A stretch of 64,000 nucleotides of DNA from Pseudaquidulcibacter sp964443435. Its GTDB lineage: Bacteria; Pseudomonadota; Alphaproteobacteria; Caulobacterales; Aquidulcibacteraceae. The notes beneath the pieces are model-generated. The model ran no database searches and had not been told where the DNA came from. It was given only the letters and a program-made list of their open reading frames with translations. The stretch lies in NCBI GenBank assembly GCA_964443435.1, contig CAYUCW010000001.1, forward strand, positions 62,001 through 126,000, written 5' to 3'. Positions 52,569 to 61,053 of the stretch are shown here, piece after piece. Every line of letters begins with the position of its first letter. The first letter of the stretch is position 1. The translations under genes were made by a program, and so were the position numbers.

Positions 52569-53453
52569 ATGAAAAACCAATTCTCGCCATCTGAAGCCGC
52601 AGTATCTTTTTTTGAATTTGTTAAAGTTCACCCTAAATTCACACTAAAATATTGCCTTATTTTTGGTATTATTAATTTTATAACAATTATGGCTCTTTTT
52701 AATACTGGCTATAAAGATATGGTTGTTTTAATGACCAGTCCAGATTTCAACCCCAATGATCCAACGGCATTAATGAATCTATATAAAAGTATGGATTATT
52801 GGACACTTATTCCTGCTTTGATTTTCTCTATGCTATTAGGTGTTCTAACTATTACAATGGGCCTCAGAAAAACAGTTTTAAACCAAGAAACAGGTTTTTT
52901 TGGTTTAAATTTTGGAAAAGATGAAATTAATTACATCAAAGCAAATCTTGTGATTGGCATAATAGCATTTCTATTTATGTTATTAGCAATGTTAGTGACT
53001 TCAGTTTTAATTAACATTCCTGTGGTTGGAACTTTAGTTCCGATTGTGATTGTTTGCGTTTGGTGTTTTAGTGCAGTTAAAATATCTATGTTTGGGATAT
53101 ATTCAATTGCAAATAAAACAATGGGTATAAAAGAGTCTTGGGAAGCAACTAAGAAAGACTATTGGTCTTATTTAGGTGCATTTATTCTTAATGCTATTAT
53201 AGTTATGATTGGCTCTTTAATAATCATGAGTATAATTGGCGCTATGGTTGGAAGTCTCAATACTCAAGAATTAGGCAAAGCTGCTAATCAACAAGAATTA
53301 TTGGAGCAATTATTTAGTATTAATACTGTCGCTTATTTATTCATAAATGGCATTGTTTCAGGTTTTGCAAATCTAGCTTTAATCTGTACTGGCGCGTATA
53401 TTTATCACAGAACCCGTCCAGAAGAAGGTCAGAATTTAGATATTAAAATCTAA
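52569..53453 (+). CDS. Multi-pass inner-membrane protein, function unknown
   Basis: 294 residues with about six membrane segments (roughly 27-47, 77-97, 120-145, 150-170, 205-230, 255-280). The N-terminus FSPSEAAVSFFEFVKVHPKF and the cytosolic loop GIYSIANKTMGIKESWEATKKDYW resemble glycerophosphoryl-diester-phosphodiesterase-type or YciC-type membrane domains, but I cannot assign a function. It diverges from trmFO, and its last 18 bp overlap the convergent xth gene. Confidence 0.75.
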   Translation: MKNQFSPSEAAVSFFEFVKVHPKFTLKYCLIFGIINFITIMALFNTGYKDMVVLMTSPDFNPNDPTALMNLYKSMDYWTLIPALIFSMLLGVLTITMGLRKTVLNQETGFFGLNFGKDEINYIKANLVIGIIAFLFMLLAMLVTSVLINIPVVGTLVPIVIVCVWCFSAVKISMFGIYSIANKTMGIKESWEATKKDYWSYLGAFILNAIIVMIGSLIIMSIIGAMVGSLNTQELGKAANQQELLEQLFSINTVAYLFINGIVSGFANLALICTGAYIYHRTRPEEGQNLDIKI

Positions 53454-54224
53454 TTCAATTGATACTGGTACATGATCCGAAGCTTTTGGTAATTCACGTT
53501 CATCACGATGAATTTTAATTGCCTTAAGCTTATCGGCCGCAACCGCACTTAATAAATGCGTGTCTATATGAATGCCATGATTTCTTGGCCACGCGCCGGC
53601 TTGATAATCCCAAAAAGTATATTGATGTGCGCTGCCATCAAGTGCCATAAAGGCATCAGTAAGTCCAAGATTTATAAGTTCATGATATTTCGCGCGTGTT
53701 TCTGGCAAGAATAAAGCGTCATTTTCCCATGCTTTTGGATCATAGCAATCCTCTGGTCTAGGAATAATATTCCAATCACCACAAACGATGAATGCATCTT
53801 CAAATTCAAGAATTTCTTGTAGTCTTGTTTTAAGCCTATCCATCCAAGATAATTTATAATCATATTTGGGGGTGTTAATAGGGTTTCCATTCGGACAATA
53901 AACGCATGCAACCCGAACAGCACCAGAAGAGTGTGAGATAATCGCTTCTAAATATCTTGATTGTAAATCTTCGTTATCACCATCAAGGCCGCGTTTTACT
54001 TCTTCGATTGAATATTTAGAAAGTATAGCGACGCCATTATAGGATTTTTGGCCATGAATAAGAATATTATAGCCTAAATCTTCGATTTGTTCTTTTGGGA
54101 ATTTAAAATCTTCACACTTTAATTCTTGTAAACAGATAATATCCGGGCTTTCCGTTTTTAAGAAATTCAAAACGTTTTCAAGACGCGCATTAATTGAATT
54201 TACGTTCCAGCAAGTAATGCGCAT
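53436..54224 (-). CDS. xth: Exodeoxyribonuclease III
   Basis: 262 residues. The endonuclease/exonuclease/phosphatase fold shows CWNVNSINAR, CLQELKCED with the metal-binding Glu, GDWNIIPRPEDC, DTHLLS and SDHVPVSIEL with the catalytic Asp-His. It is an AP endonuclease/3' exonuclease of base-excision repair. Its start lies 7 bp after the erpA stop, so the two are in one transcript. Confidence 0.95.
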   Translation of the reverse strand: MRITCWNVNSINARLENVLNFLKTESPDIICLQELKCEDFKFPKEQIEDLGYNILIHGQKSYNGVAILSKYSIEEVKRGLDGDNEDLQSRYLEAIISHSSGAVRVACVYCPNGNPINTPKYDYKLSWMDRLKTRLQEILEFEDAFIVCGDWNIIPRPEDCYDPKAWENDALFLPETRAKYHELINLGLTDAFMALDGSAHQYTFWDYQAGAWPRNHGIHIDTHLLSAVAADKLKAIKIHRDERELPKASDHVPVSIELDFNI

Positions 54225-54231
54225 AATACAC

Positions 54232-54567
54232 CTATATAGAAAAACTTACACCACAGCCACAACTTGACTTAGCATTTGGATTTTTGATTTTAAAAGCTGA
54301 ACCGATTAATTCGTCAACCCAATCAAGTGTTGCATTTTCTAAGAATGGCATAGAGGTTTCATCTATTACAACTTTGGCATCGCCCATTTTTATAAGAATA
54401 TCATCTTCATTTAAAACTGCATCCGTTGTAAACTCATATTGAAAGCCAGAACATCCGCCGCCATTAACCGCAACTCTAAACATTGAGCCTTCGGCCTCAG
54501 TTTTTAATAAATTACCAATTTTAACTGCTGCTTTAGGGCTAATTAAAAAGCTCTGATTTGTATTCAT
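54232..54567 (-). CDS. erpA: Iron-sulfur cluster insertion protein ErpA (A-type carrier)
   Basis: 111 residues. The three ligand cysteines of A-type carriers are present: C39 in NGGGCSGFQYEF, and C103/C105 in SSCGCGVSF. It delivers Fe-S clusters to apoproteins. It is divergent from dgt with ~106 bp of AT-rich sequence between. Confidence 0.93.
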   Translation of the reverse strand: MNTNQSFLISPKAAVKIGNLLKTEAEGSMFRVAVNGGGCSGFQYEFTTDAVLNEDDILIKMGDAKVVIDETSMPFLENATLDWVDELIGSAFKIKNPNAKSSCGCGVSFSI

Positions 54568-54673
54568 GATGTTATTGCCTTAAAATAGCTTTTTTTTAAA
54601 TTTAAAAGTATAAATTAACATATATTTTAAAATTTTAATATTTAAAGGTCTTTGAAAGATTTAGAGGTGCTAA

Positions 54674-55861
54674 ATGCCGCATTTTGATACTAATGGGCTA
54701 GCAATTTATGCGAGTAATCCAAATGAAAGCCGCGGAAGGCGCTATAATGAACCTGAAAGCCTTACCAGAAATCCATTTGAGCGCGATAGAGATAGGGTAA
54801 TTCACGCAAGTTCCTTTAGAAGGCTTAAGGGCAAAACCCAAGTTTTCGTTGCCCATGAAGGCGATCATTACCGTACAAGGCTTACGCATTCATTAGAGGT
54901 CGCACAAATTGCAAGATCTATAGCACGTCGTTTAAAGCTTAATGAGGATTTAGCAGAAGCCTGTGCATTATCGCATGATTTAGGGCATCCGCCATTTGGT
55001 CACACTGGCGAAGATGTTTTAGATTCTAAGATGAAAGACTTTGGCGGCTTTGATCATAATGCTCAAACAATTCGTGTTATTACTAAGAGTGAGCAGATCT
55101 ATCCAAATTTTGATGGTTTAAATCTTACTTGGGAAACTTTAGAAGGCACAGTAAAGCATAATGGTCCTTTGATTAAGAAAAAGGGCGATTTTTCAGGGCT
55201 TGCCCCTGTCTGGCTTAGTTTTAATGAAGGCTTTGATTTAGATTTGCATACTTTTGCATCCTTAGAAGCACAAGTTGCCGCGGTATCAGATGATATAGCT
55301 TATAATAATCATGATTTAGATGATGGGCTTCATGCCGGAATATTTACAATCGAAGATGTTTCAAATGAAGTGCCTTGGATTGGTGAAGTCTTTAAAAGCG
55401 TATTTAATGAATATCCAAATATTGGCATAAGCCGTGTTAAATCCGAGGTCATAAGACGCTTAATTGGGGCTTGGGTTAATGATTTAGTCACTGAGAGTAT
55501 CGGACGCATTGAAAAAATCGCGCCACAATCGGCAACAGATGTAAGAAATTGCGGTGTACCTTTAATTGGTTTTTCAGCACAAATGCTTGAAAAAGCTGCA
55601 AGTTTACGCAAATTTTTATTTGCGAAAATGTATAGATACTGGAAAGTGAATAGAGCACGTTCGCAAGCGAAGCGAATCGTTGCAGAATTGTTTGATGTAT
55701 TTTTAAACGAACCTGATACTTTGCCACCACAATGGCAGAATATTGATTTTGAAGACGAAATGAAATTAGCGCGTCATGTTTGCGATTATATCGCCGCTAT
55801 GACTGATGATTTCGCAATTGATGAACATAGAAGGTTATTCAATCTTGACAGATTATTATGA
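54674..55861 (+). CDS. dgt: dGTPase-like deoxynucleoside triphosphohydrolase
   Basis: 395 residues. It has the HD-domain ligands RTRLTHSLEVAQIAR and LSHDLGHPPFGHTGED, the lead-in RDRVIHASSFRRLKGKTQVF, and VSDDIAYNNHDLDDGL with the later metal Asp. Members hydrolyse dNTPs to nucleoside and triphosphate. The gene lies 38 bp before the SPOR gene. Confidence 0.94.
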   Translation: MPHFDTNGLAIYASNPNESRGRRYNEPESLTRNPFERDRDRVIHASSFRRLKGKTQVFVAHEGDHYRTRLTHSLEVAQIARSIARRLKLNEDLAEACALSHDLGHPPFGHTGEDVLDSKMKDFGGFDHNAQTIRVITKSEQIYPNFDGLNLTWETLEGTVKHNGPLIKKKGDFSGLAPVWLSFNEGFDLDLHTFASLEAQVAAVSDDIAYNNHDLDDGLHAGIFTIEDVSNEVPWIGEVFKSVFNEYPNIGISRVKSEVIRRLIGAWVNDLVTESIGRIEKIAPQSATDVRNCGVPLIGFSAQMLEKAASLRKFLFAKMYRYWKVNRARSQAKRIVAELFDVFLNEPDTLPPQWQNIDFEDEMKLARHVCDYIAAMTDDFAIDEHRRLFNLDRLL

Positions 55862-55899
55862 CACTATAGTTAGATATTATATAAGCTTGGAGCAGGTAT

Positions 55900-56718
55900 A
55901 TGCCTAAAAACGATCCTTTTAATGATTTTGATGATGAAGTTGAAGACGATTATTTAACCTTTGAGGAAAGTGATTCTGGCGGCGTTAGACAAGGTCCAAT
56001 TATTATTGCTGCGGTTTTATTACTATTGGCGGTTTTTGCGGCAATTGCTTTTGTGTATTTAAAAGGTGATGGTGAAACAGAAACACCACAAATTGCTGCA
56101 CAAACTGAAGAATTTAAAGAAACTCCAATTCAAGATTCAATAAATGGTATTGATGCGGGTTCTGATGTTTATAACACAATTGAAGGTGCGGCACCGCCGC
56201 CACTTGAAGTGGAAGCTACAACCCCTTCTGAAGATCCATTAGTTAGCACAAGCCAAGTTGCGGCACCGGTTGCAAAAGCTCCTGCGCCTGTTGTGGCTAC
56301 TCCACGTCCTGTAGCGACTGAAAAGCCTGCTGTTACTAAAACTATTGCTACTACTCCTGTTGCTAAGCCAGTTCCTAAACCTGTGACAAAGCCAGCAACA
56401 ACAGTTGCTGCTGCACCTAAACCTGAAGTTAAAATTGCTTCGACAACGGCTGCGCCAAAACCTGTTGCTCAGAAATCAAGCGCAACTGGGCATGCTGCAC
56501 AATTGGGCTCATTTACTTCAAGAGCCGCTGCTGAGGCTGCACTTGCTGGCTATAAGGCTGATGGTCTTGGTGGTGATGTTGGCATTGTTGCTGCTAATCT
56601 TGGCGAAAAAGGTACTTGGTATAGAATTAGAGCAAATGGATTTGCATCAAGAGAAGAAGCAGTGAATTTCTGTTCAGTTGCTAAAAGCTCTGGCGCAAAA
56701 TGCATTCCTACTAATTAA
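55900..56718 (+). CDS. SPOR-domain membrane protein
   Basis: 272 residues. A short acidic cytoplasmic tail (FDDEVEDDYLTFEES) is followed by one membrane segment at ~31-51, a Pro/Ala/Val/Lys-rich periplasmic linker (~95-200) and a C-terminal SPOR domain (~200-272: AAQLGSFTSRAAAEAALAGY, GTWYRIRANGF, AKSSGAKCIPT). SPOR domains bind denuded glycans at the division site. It lies 8 bp before nagZ, the usual order in this class, although the argS gene often found before it is absent here. Confidence 0.93.
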   Translation: MPKNDPFNDFDDEVEDDYLTFEESDSGGVRQGPIIIAAVLLLLAVFAAIAFVYLKGDGETETPQIAAQTEEFKETPIQDSINGIDAGSDVYNTIEGAAPPPLEVEATTPSEDPLVSTSQVAAPVAKAPAPVVATPRPVATEKPAVTKTIATTPVAKPVPKPVTKPATTVAAAPKPEVKIASTTAAPKPVAQKSSATGHAAQLGSFTSRAAAEAALAGYKADGLGGDVGIVAANLGEKGTWYRIRANGFASREEAVNFCSVAKSSGAKCIPTN

Positions 56719-56726
56719 GGCTACAG

Positions 56727-57779
56727 ATGTCACTTGCGTGTATTATTGATGTTGCAGGCACAAGCCTAAGCAATGAGGAAAAAGCGTTTTTTAAAGATGC
56801 CGATCCTTGGGCTTTTATTCTTTTTGGTCGCTCTACAAAAGACCCAAAGGAAATAAAGGCTTTAACTGCGGATATTAAAAATACTATCGGACGTGATTGT
56901 CTTATTTTCTTAGACCAAGAAGGCGGCAGGGTGCAAAGGCTCAAGCCGCCTATATGGCCGCAATGGCCGCCAAATAATATTTATGGCAAATTATATAATG
57001 AAGATAAAAATAAAGCTTTTGAAGCGGTTTATTTGCATCATTTATTGATTGCCCATGAAATGAAAAGCCTTGGAATAAATGCCGATTGTGCACCATGTCT
57101 TGATTTGACAATAGAGGGTGCACATTCGGTAATTGGCGATAGATCTTTTTCGTCAATACCTGAAATTATTGCTGAGCTTGGGGCAAAATCTATCCAAGGC
57201 CTTCATGATGGAGCGGTGGCAAGTGTCATAAAGCACATTCCTGGACATGGCCGCGCAATGGCAGATAGCCATTATGAGCTTCCGATTGTTAATGAAAACC
57301 TTGAAACCCTCAAATCAGATTTTGCGCCATTTAAATTATTAAATAATGCACCAATGGCAATGACTGCGCATGTTACTTATACAGCTATTGATAGTGAAAA
57401 TTGCGCGACTTTATCAAAAAAACTTATTGATACTCTAATCCGTAAAGAGCTTGGATTTGATGGTCTATTAATGACTGATGATATTTCTATGAAGGCGTTA
57501 AAAGGAAATAATAAAGAAAAAGCTATTGGTTCTTATAATGCGGGTTGCGATGTGGTTATGTTATGCAATGCACCACTTGAAGAAAGAATTGATTTTGCGT
57601 CTAATTGTATTAAACTTGAAGGGAAGGCACTAGAGCGTGCCCAAAAAGCAGAAGCAATAGTAAATCGTAACGCAATTGATTATGATATAGATGAAATTTG
57701 GGCCAAATATGCAAGCTTAACTGGCGTTGAGCGTGGCACACAATTAGCTATAAATAAGGATCCAACTGAACGAGTATAA
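56727..57779 (+). CDS. nagZ: Beta-N-acetylhexosaminidase NagZ (GH3)
   Basis: 350 residues. The motifs FLDQEGGRVQRL, KHIPGHGRAMADSH with the catalytic His and MTDDISMKAL with the nucleophile Asp are intact. It removes GlcNAc from anhydromuropeptides in the cytoplasm. It overlaps scpA by one base. Confidence 0.97.
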   Translation: MSLACIIDVAGTSLSNEEKAFFKDADPWAFILFGRSTKDPKEIKALTADIKNTIGRDCLIFLDQEGGRVQRLKPPIWPQWPPNNIYGKLYNEDKNKAFEAVYLHHLLIAHEMKSLGINADCAPCLDLTIEGAHSVIGDRSFSSIPEIIAELGAKSIQGLHDGAVASVIKHIPGHGRAMADSHYELPIVNENLETLKSDFAPFKLLNNAPMAMTAHVTYTAIDSENCATLSKKLIDTLIRKELGFDGLLMTDDISMKALKGNNKEKAIGSYNAGCDVVMLCNAPLEERIDFASNCIKLEGKALERAQKAEAIVNRNAIDYDIDEIWAKYASLTGVERGTQLAINKDPTERV

Positions 57780-58570
57780 TGAGCGAGTTTGAAACCATAC
57801 CAGAATTCAAAAACGATGATGAAGCCTATAGCTTTATTGTTGATGTTGATGGTTTTGGTGGTCCGCTTCATTTATTGCTTGATCTTGCCAAACAACAAAA
57901 GCTTGATCTGTTAAGAATATCTATTCTTAAGCTCGCAGATCAATATCTTGATTTCATTGCTAAAATTAAAACTGAACGCATAGAGCTTGCTGCGGATTAT
58001 TTGGTTATGGCGGCTTGGCTTGCGTATTTAAAATCCAGATTACTTTTACCAAAACGTGCCAAGGATTCAGACGAAAAATCACCTGAACTTTTATCTTCGC
58101 ATCTTGCTTGGCGCTTAAAGCGCCTTGAATCTATGCGTAAGGCATCTGAACTTATAATGTTAAGACCGCAAACAGGTATAGATGTTTTTACCCGTGGTTT
58201 AATAGATGAAACCTCTTTTGATAATGAATCAATCTATGAAGCCGATTTATTGGCTCTTTTAAAAGCATATGGTAGACAAAGAAATAAATCTAAAGGAAAG
58301 CCGCATAAGGTTGCGGTTTGGCCAGTTTATTCATTAGAAGAAGCAAGAGAAAACCTAAGCAATAAAGTTGCAAAAGACGGCAATTGGTATGATTTAGCAA
58401 GCTTTATTCCCAAAGAAATACCTGCAAATGGCCCACCTTTACCTTCATTTTATGCAAGCCTTTTATCGGCGGGACTTGAAGGCGTGAAACAAGGTAATTT
58501 TAATCTTTTTCAAAAACAAGAATATGATAATGTTTATATTAAATCTAATATGTTTGGTAATAAAGACTAA
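57779..58570 (+). CDS. scpA: Segregation and condensation protein A
   Basis: 263 residues. The landmarks are FGGPLHLLLDLAKQQKLDLLRISILKLADQYL, then AADYLVMAAWLAYLKSRLLLP. It is the kleisin of the SMC-ScpAB condensin. It overlaps both nagZ and scpB by one base. Confidence 0.96.
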   Translation: MSEFETIPEFKNDDEAYSFIVDVDGFGGPLHLLLDLAKQQKLDLLRISILKLADQYLDFIAKIKTERIELAADYLVMAAWLAYLKSRLLLPKRAKDSDEKSPELLSSHLAWRLKRLESMRKASELIMLRPQTGIDVFTRGLIDETSFDNESIYEADLLALLKAYGRQRNKSKGKPHKVAVWPVYSLEEARENLSNKVAKDGNWYDLASFIPKEIPANGPPLPSFYASLLSAGLEGVKQGNFNLFQKQEYDNVYIKSNMFGNKD

Positions 58571-59319
58571 TGAGCGACATTAATAATTCAGAACAAGACA
58601 TAAAGGACGCAGTAAGAAATATTGCGCGTATGAAGCCTGTTTTGGATTTGGCTGACGCTGCGGATGCAATGGGGCAAAGCTTTGATGAAAGCGAAAGAAT
58701 GGTAGAGGCAATATTATTTGCAAGCTCTGAACCATTACGTGCAAGTGTTATTGCGTCTAAATTGCCTGAAAATATTGATGTTGGTGAATGCCTTGCAAAA
58801 CTTAAACGAAGATATATTGGGCGCGGTGTAGTTTTAAACGAAGTTGCCGGTGGATGGCGTTTTCAAACTGCTAATGATTTAGCTTATTTATTGGAAGAAA
58901 AGAAGGAAGATACTCGCAAGCTTTCTAAAGCTGCGCTTGAAACGCTTTCAATCATTGCCTATCACCAACCTTGTACACGCGCAGAAATTGAAGAAATTAG
59001 GGGCGTTAGTGTTGGTCGCGGCACACTAGATTTGCTTATTGAAATAAAATGGATAAGGCCTGCCGGAAGAAGAAGAACAATTGGAAAGCCGCTTACATAT
59101 CGCACAACTCCTGATTTTTTGGCGCATTTTAATTTATCTTCACTTGATGATTTACCAGGGAAAGCCGAGCTTCAATCGCAAGGGCTTTTAAGTGCAAATC
59201 TACCAAAAGATTTTGAAATGCCAAAACCAAGTGATTTGGGCGCTAATTTTGATGATGAAAATTACGAAGAAACTAGTGAAACCCATCAAGCTTTTATTCA
59301 AGATTTTTTTGATGAATAG
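58570..59319 (+). CDS. scpB: Segregation and condensation protein B
   Basis: 249 residues. The winged-helix pair has ERMVEAILFASSEPL, GWRFQT, SKAALETLSIIAYHQPCTRAEIEEIRGVS and GRRRTIGKPLTYRTT. It partners ScpA in the SMC complex. An acidic tail ends the chain. Confidence 0.96.
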   Translation: MSDINNSEQDIKDAVRNIARMKPVLDLADAADAMGQSFDESERMVEAILFASSEPLRASVIASKLPENIDVGECLAKLKRRYIGRGVVLNEVAGGWRFQTANDLAYLLEEKKEDTRKLSKAALETLSIIAYHQPCTRAEIEEIRGVSVGRGTLDLLIEIKWIRPAGRRRTIGKPLTYRTTPDFLAHFNLSSLDDLPGKAELQSQGLLSANLPKDFEMPKPSDLGANFDDENYEETSETHQAFIQDFFDE

Positions 59320-59394
59320 AATTTAATGTTTTAACTTACAAATTGCCTTTATGTTACGCGTTGTTTGGTTTAATAGAAATTATTGGAGATTAAT

Positions 59395-59622
59395 ATGCAC
59401 GCCCCTAGTATTACAAGTATTATAATTATTCTATTGATAGTTTTAGTGTTTTTTGGCGGCAAAGGTAAATTATCAGGTATGATGACTGACCTTGCGCAAG
59501 GAATAAAAGGCTTTAAAAAAGGCCTTCAAGATGAAGAAGGGAAACCTTCTGATGCGGCACGTGTAAACGATGCAAACACTATTGATGCCAAAGTTGTTAA
59601 TAAAGACAAAACTGAAAGCTAG
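59395..59622 (+). CDS. tatA: Twin-arginine translocase subunit TatA
   Basis: 75 residues from the ATG at 59395, with GGAG six bases upstream; a TTG four codons earlier is less likely. One N-terminal membrane helix is followed by the FFGGKGKLSGMM hinge and an amphipathic helix with LAQGIKGFKKGL. The usual acidic residue near the helix start is not obvious. It is the pore-forming Tat component, and the first of tatABC. Confidence 0.93.
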   Translation: MHAPSITSIIIILLIVLVFFGGKGKLSGMMTDLAQGIKGFKKGLQDEEGKPSDAARVNDANTIDAKVVNKDKTES

Positions 59623-59635
59623 TTTGAGGTTTTAA

Positions 59636-60208
59636 GTGGATTTCAGTTCTGGTCTAAGTTTCGGTGAAATACTGATTATTGGTGTTGTCGCGCTTTTGGT
59701 CGTTGGGCCAAAAGATTTACCTTCTATGTTTCATAAGCTTGGTATTTGGGTAAATAAAATGCGCGGAATGGCGAATGAGTTTAAGTCTTCATTTGAAGAT
59801 ATTGCACGCCAATCAGAACTTGATGAACTTCGCAAAGAAGTAAGCGATCTGCGCGCTAATAATCCTATACAGCGTATTCGTGACGAAGTTAAAAGCGCAT
59901 TTACGATGGGTGATGAGATGTATAATTCGACTTCACACAAAGCGCCTTTGACTTTTGAAGATACACAAACTGAAGAAGCACTAGAAGAGCAAAGATTAGC
60001 GGCAGAAGTTGCAAGTGCGGCGGCATTTGGTGCAACTGAAACTTATGATGAAAGCACAATTATTGGGACTAGTGATGTAACTAAAAAGCGTACACGCAAA
60101 GCAAAGCCAAAATCTGATGATAAAGTAATCGCTGATGAAACTTCAATTGAAAAGCCTAAACGTAAGCCTCGCGCCAAAAAACAAGAAGTTATGGTTGACC
60201 AATCATGA
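59636..60208 (+). CDS. tatB: Twin-arginine translocase subunit TatB
   Basis: 190 residues, GTG start supported by GAGG seven bases upstream. MDFSSGLSFGEILIIGVVALLVVGPKDLP is the TatB hallmark (Glu in the membrane helix, GPK-LP hinge). An amphipathic helix and a long polar tail follow, ending in Lys/Arg-rich stretches (KKRTRKAKPKSDDK, KPKRKPRAKKQ). It binds Tat substrates together with TatC. It overlaps tatC by four bases. Confidence 0.94.
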   Translation: MDFSSGLSFGEILIIGVVALLVVGPKDLPSMFHKLGIWVNKMRGMANEFKSSFEDIARQSELDELRKEVSDLRANNPIQRIRDEVKSAFTMGDEMYNSTSHKAPLTFEDTQTEEALEEQRLAAEVASAAAFGATETYDESTIIGTSDVTKKRTRKAKPKSDDKVIADETSIEKPKRKPRAKKQEVMVDQS

Positions 60209-61053
60209 GTGAATTAGTCGTTAAAACTGACGAAAATCAAACTAAACCTGAAAATTTAGACCCTGATGAAGAAGTAATTGAAGCTTCTCGTGCGCCATTA
60301 TTGGATCATCTAACTGAATTACGAGATAGATTAATTTGGTGTGTGTCTGCTGTCTTTATAGGCTTTGCAATCTGTTGGTTTTTTTGGAAACCAATACTTG
60401 AATTCTTACTTGTACCTTATAAAGAAGCGGCAATAAGCGTTAAAGGCATTGAAGCTCTTAAAAATGGTCTAGGGCTTATTTACACGGCGCCAATGGAAAC
60501 AGTGTTTGCACAGCTTGATGTGGCTTTATTTGGTGGCGTTTGTATTGCATTCCCAGTGATTGCTTATCAATTATATCGTTTTATAGCCCCGGGGCTTTAT
60601 ACAAACGAAAAGAAAGCATTTTTCCCATTTTTAGTAATGTCACCTGCTTTATTTGTCGCTGGCTCGGCGATGGCTTATTATGTAGCAATGCCAATGGTTA
60701 TGGGCTTTTCTCTTCAACAAGAGATTACAGCATCAGTTGGCGGGGTTGCCGTTAATTATCAAGGTAAAATTTCCGACTATATTAAACTTATCACCATGCT
60801 TATATTGGCATTTGGGATAAGCTTTCAGCTTCCTGTAATTCAATTATTCCTTGGTCGTGCAGGATTGGTTGAATCGCAATTTTGGTTTAATGGCGGTAAA
60901 TATGCAATTCTTGCAATTGTTACTTTATCGGCATTTATAACGCCGCCAGATATAGTTTCACAGGCATTATTATCTTTGCCAGTAATTGCAATCTATTATC
61001 TTGGTGCTTTATTAGTGAAACTTATTGAAAAGAAAGAAAAAACCGAAGCTTAA
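60205..61053 (+). CDS. tatC: Twin-arginine translocase subunit TatC
   Basis: 282 residues, six membrane segments. APLLDHLTELRDRLIWC is the family start; FIAPGLYTNEKKAFFPF and ITPPDIVSQALLSLP are further motifs. It recognises the RR signal. Its stop abuts the convergent rnr stop. Confidence 0.97.
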   Translation: MSELVVKTDENQTKPENLDPDEEVIEASRAPLLDHLTELRDRLIWCVSAVFIGFAICWFFWKPILEFLLVPYKEAAISVKGIEALKNGLGLIYTAPMETVFAQLDVALFGGVCIAFPVIAYQLYRFIAPGLYTNEKKAFFPFLVMSPALFVAGSAMAYYVAMPMVMGFSLQQEITASVGGVAVNYQGKISDYIKLITMLILAFGISFQLPVIQLFLGRAGLVESQFWFNGGKYAILAIVTLSAFITPPDIVSQALLSLPVIAIYYLGALLVKLIEKKEKTEA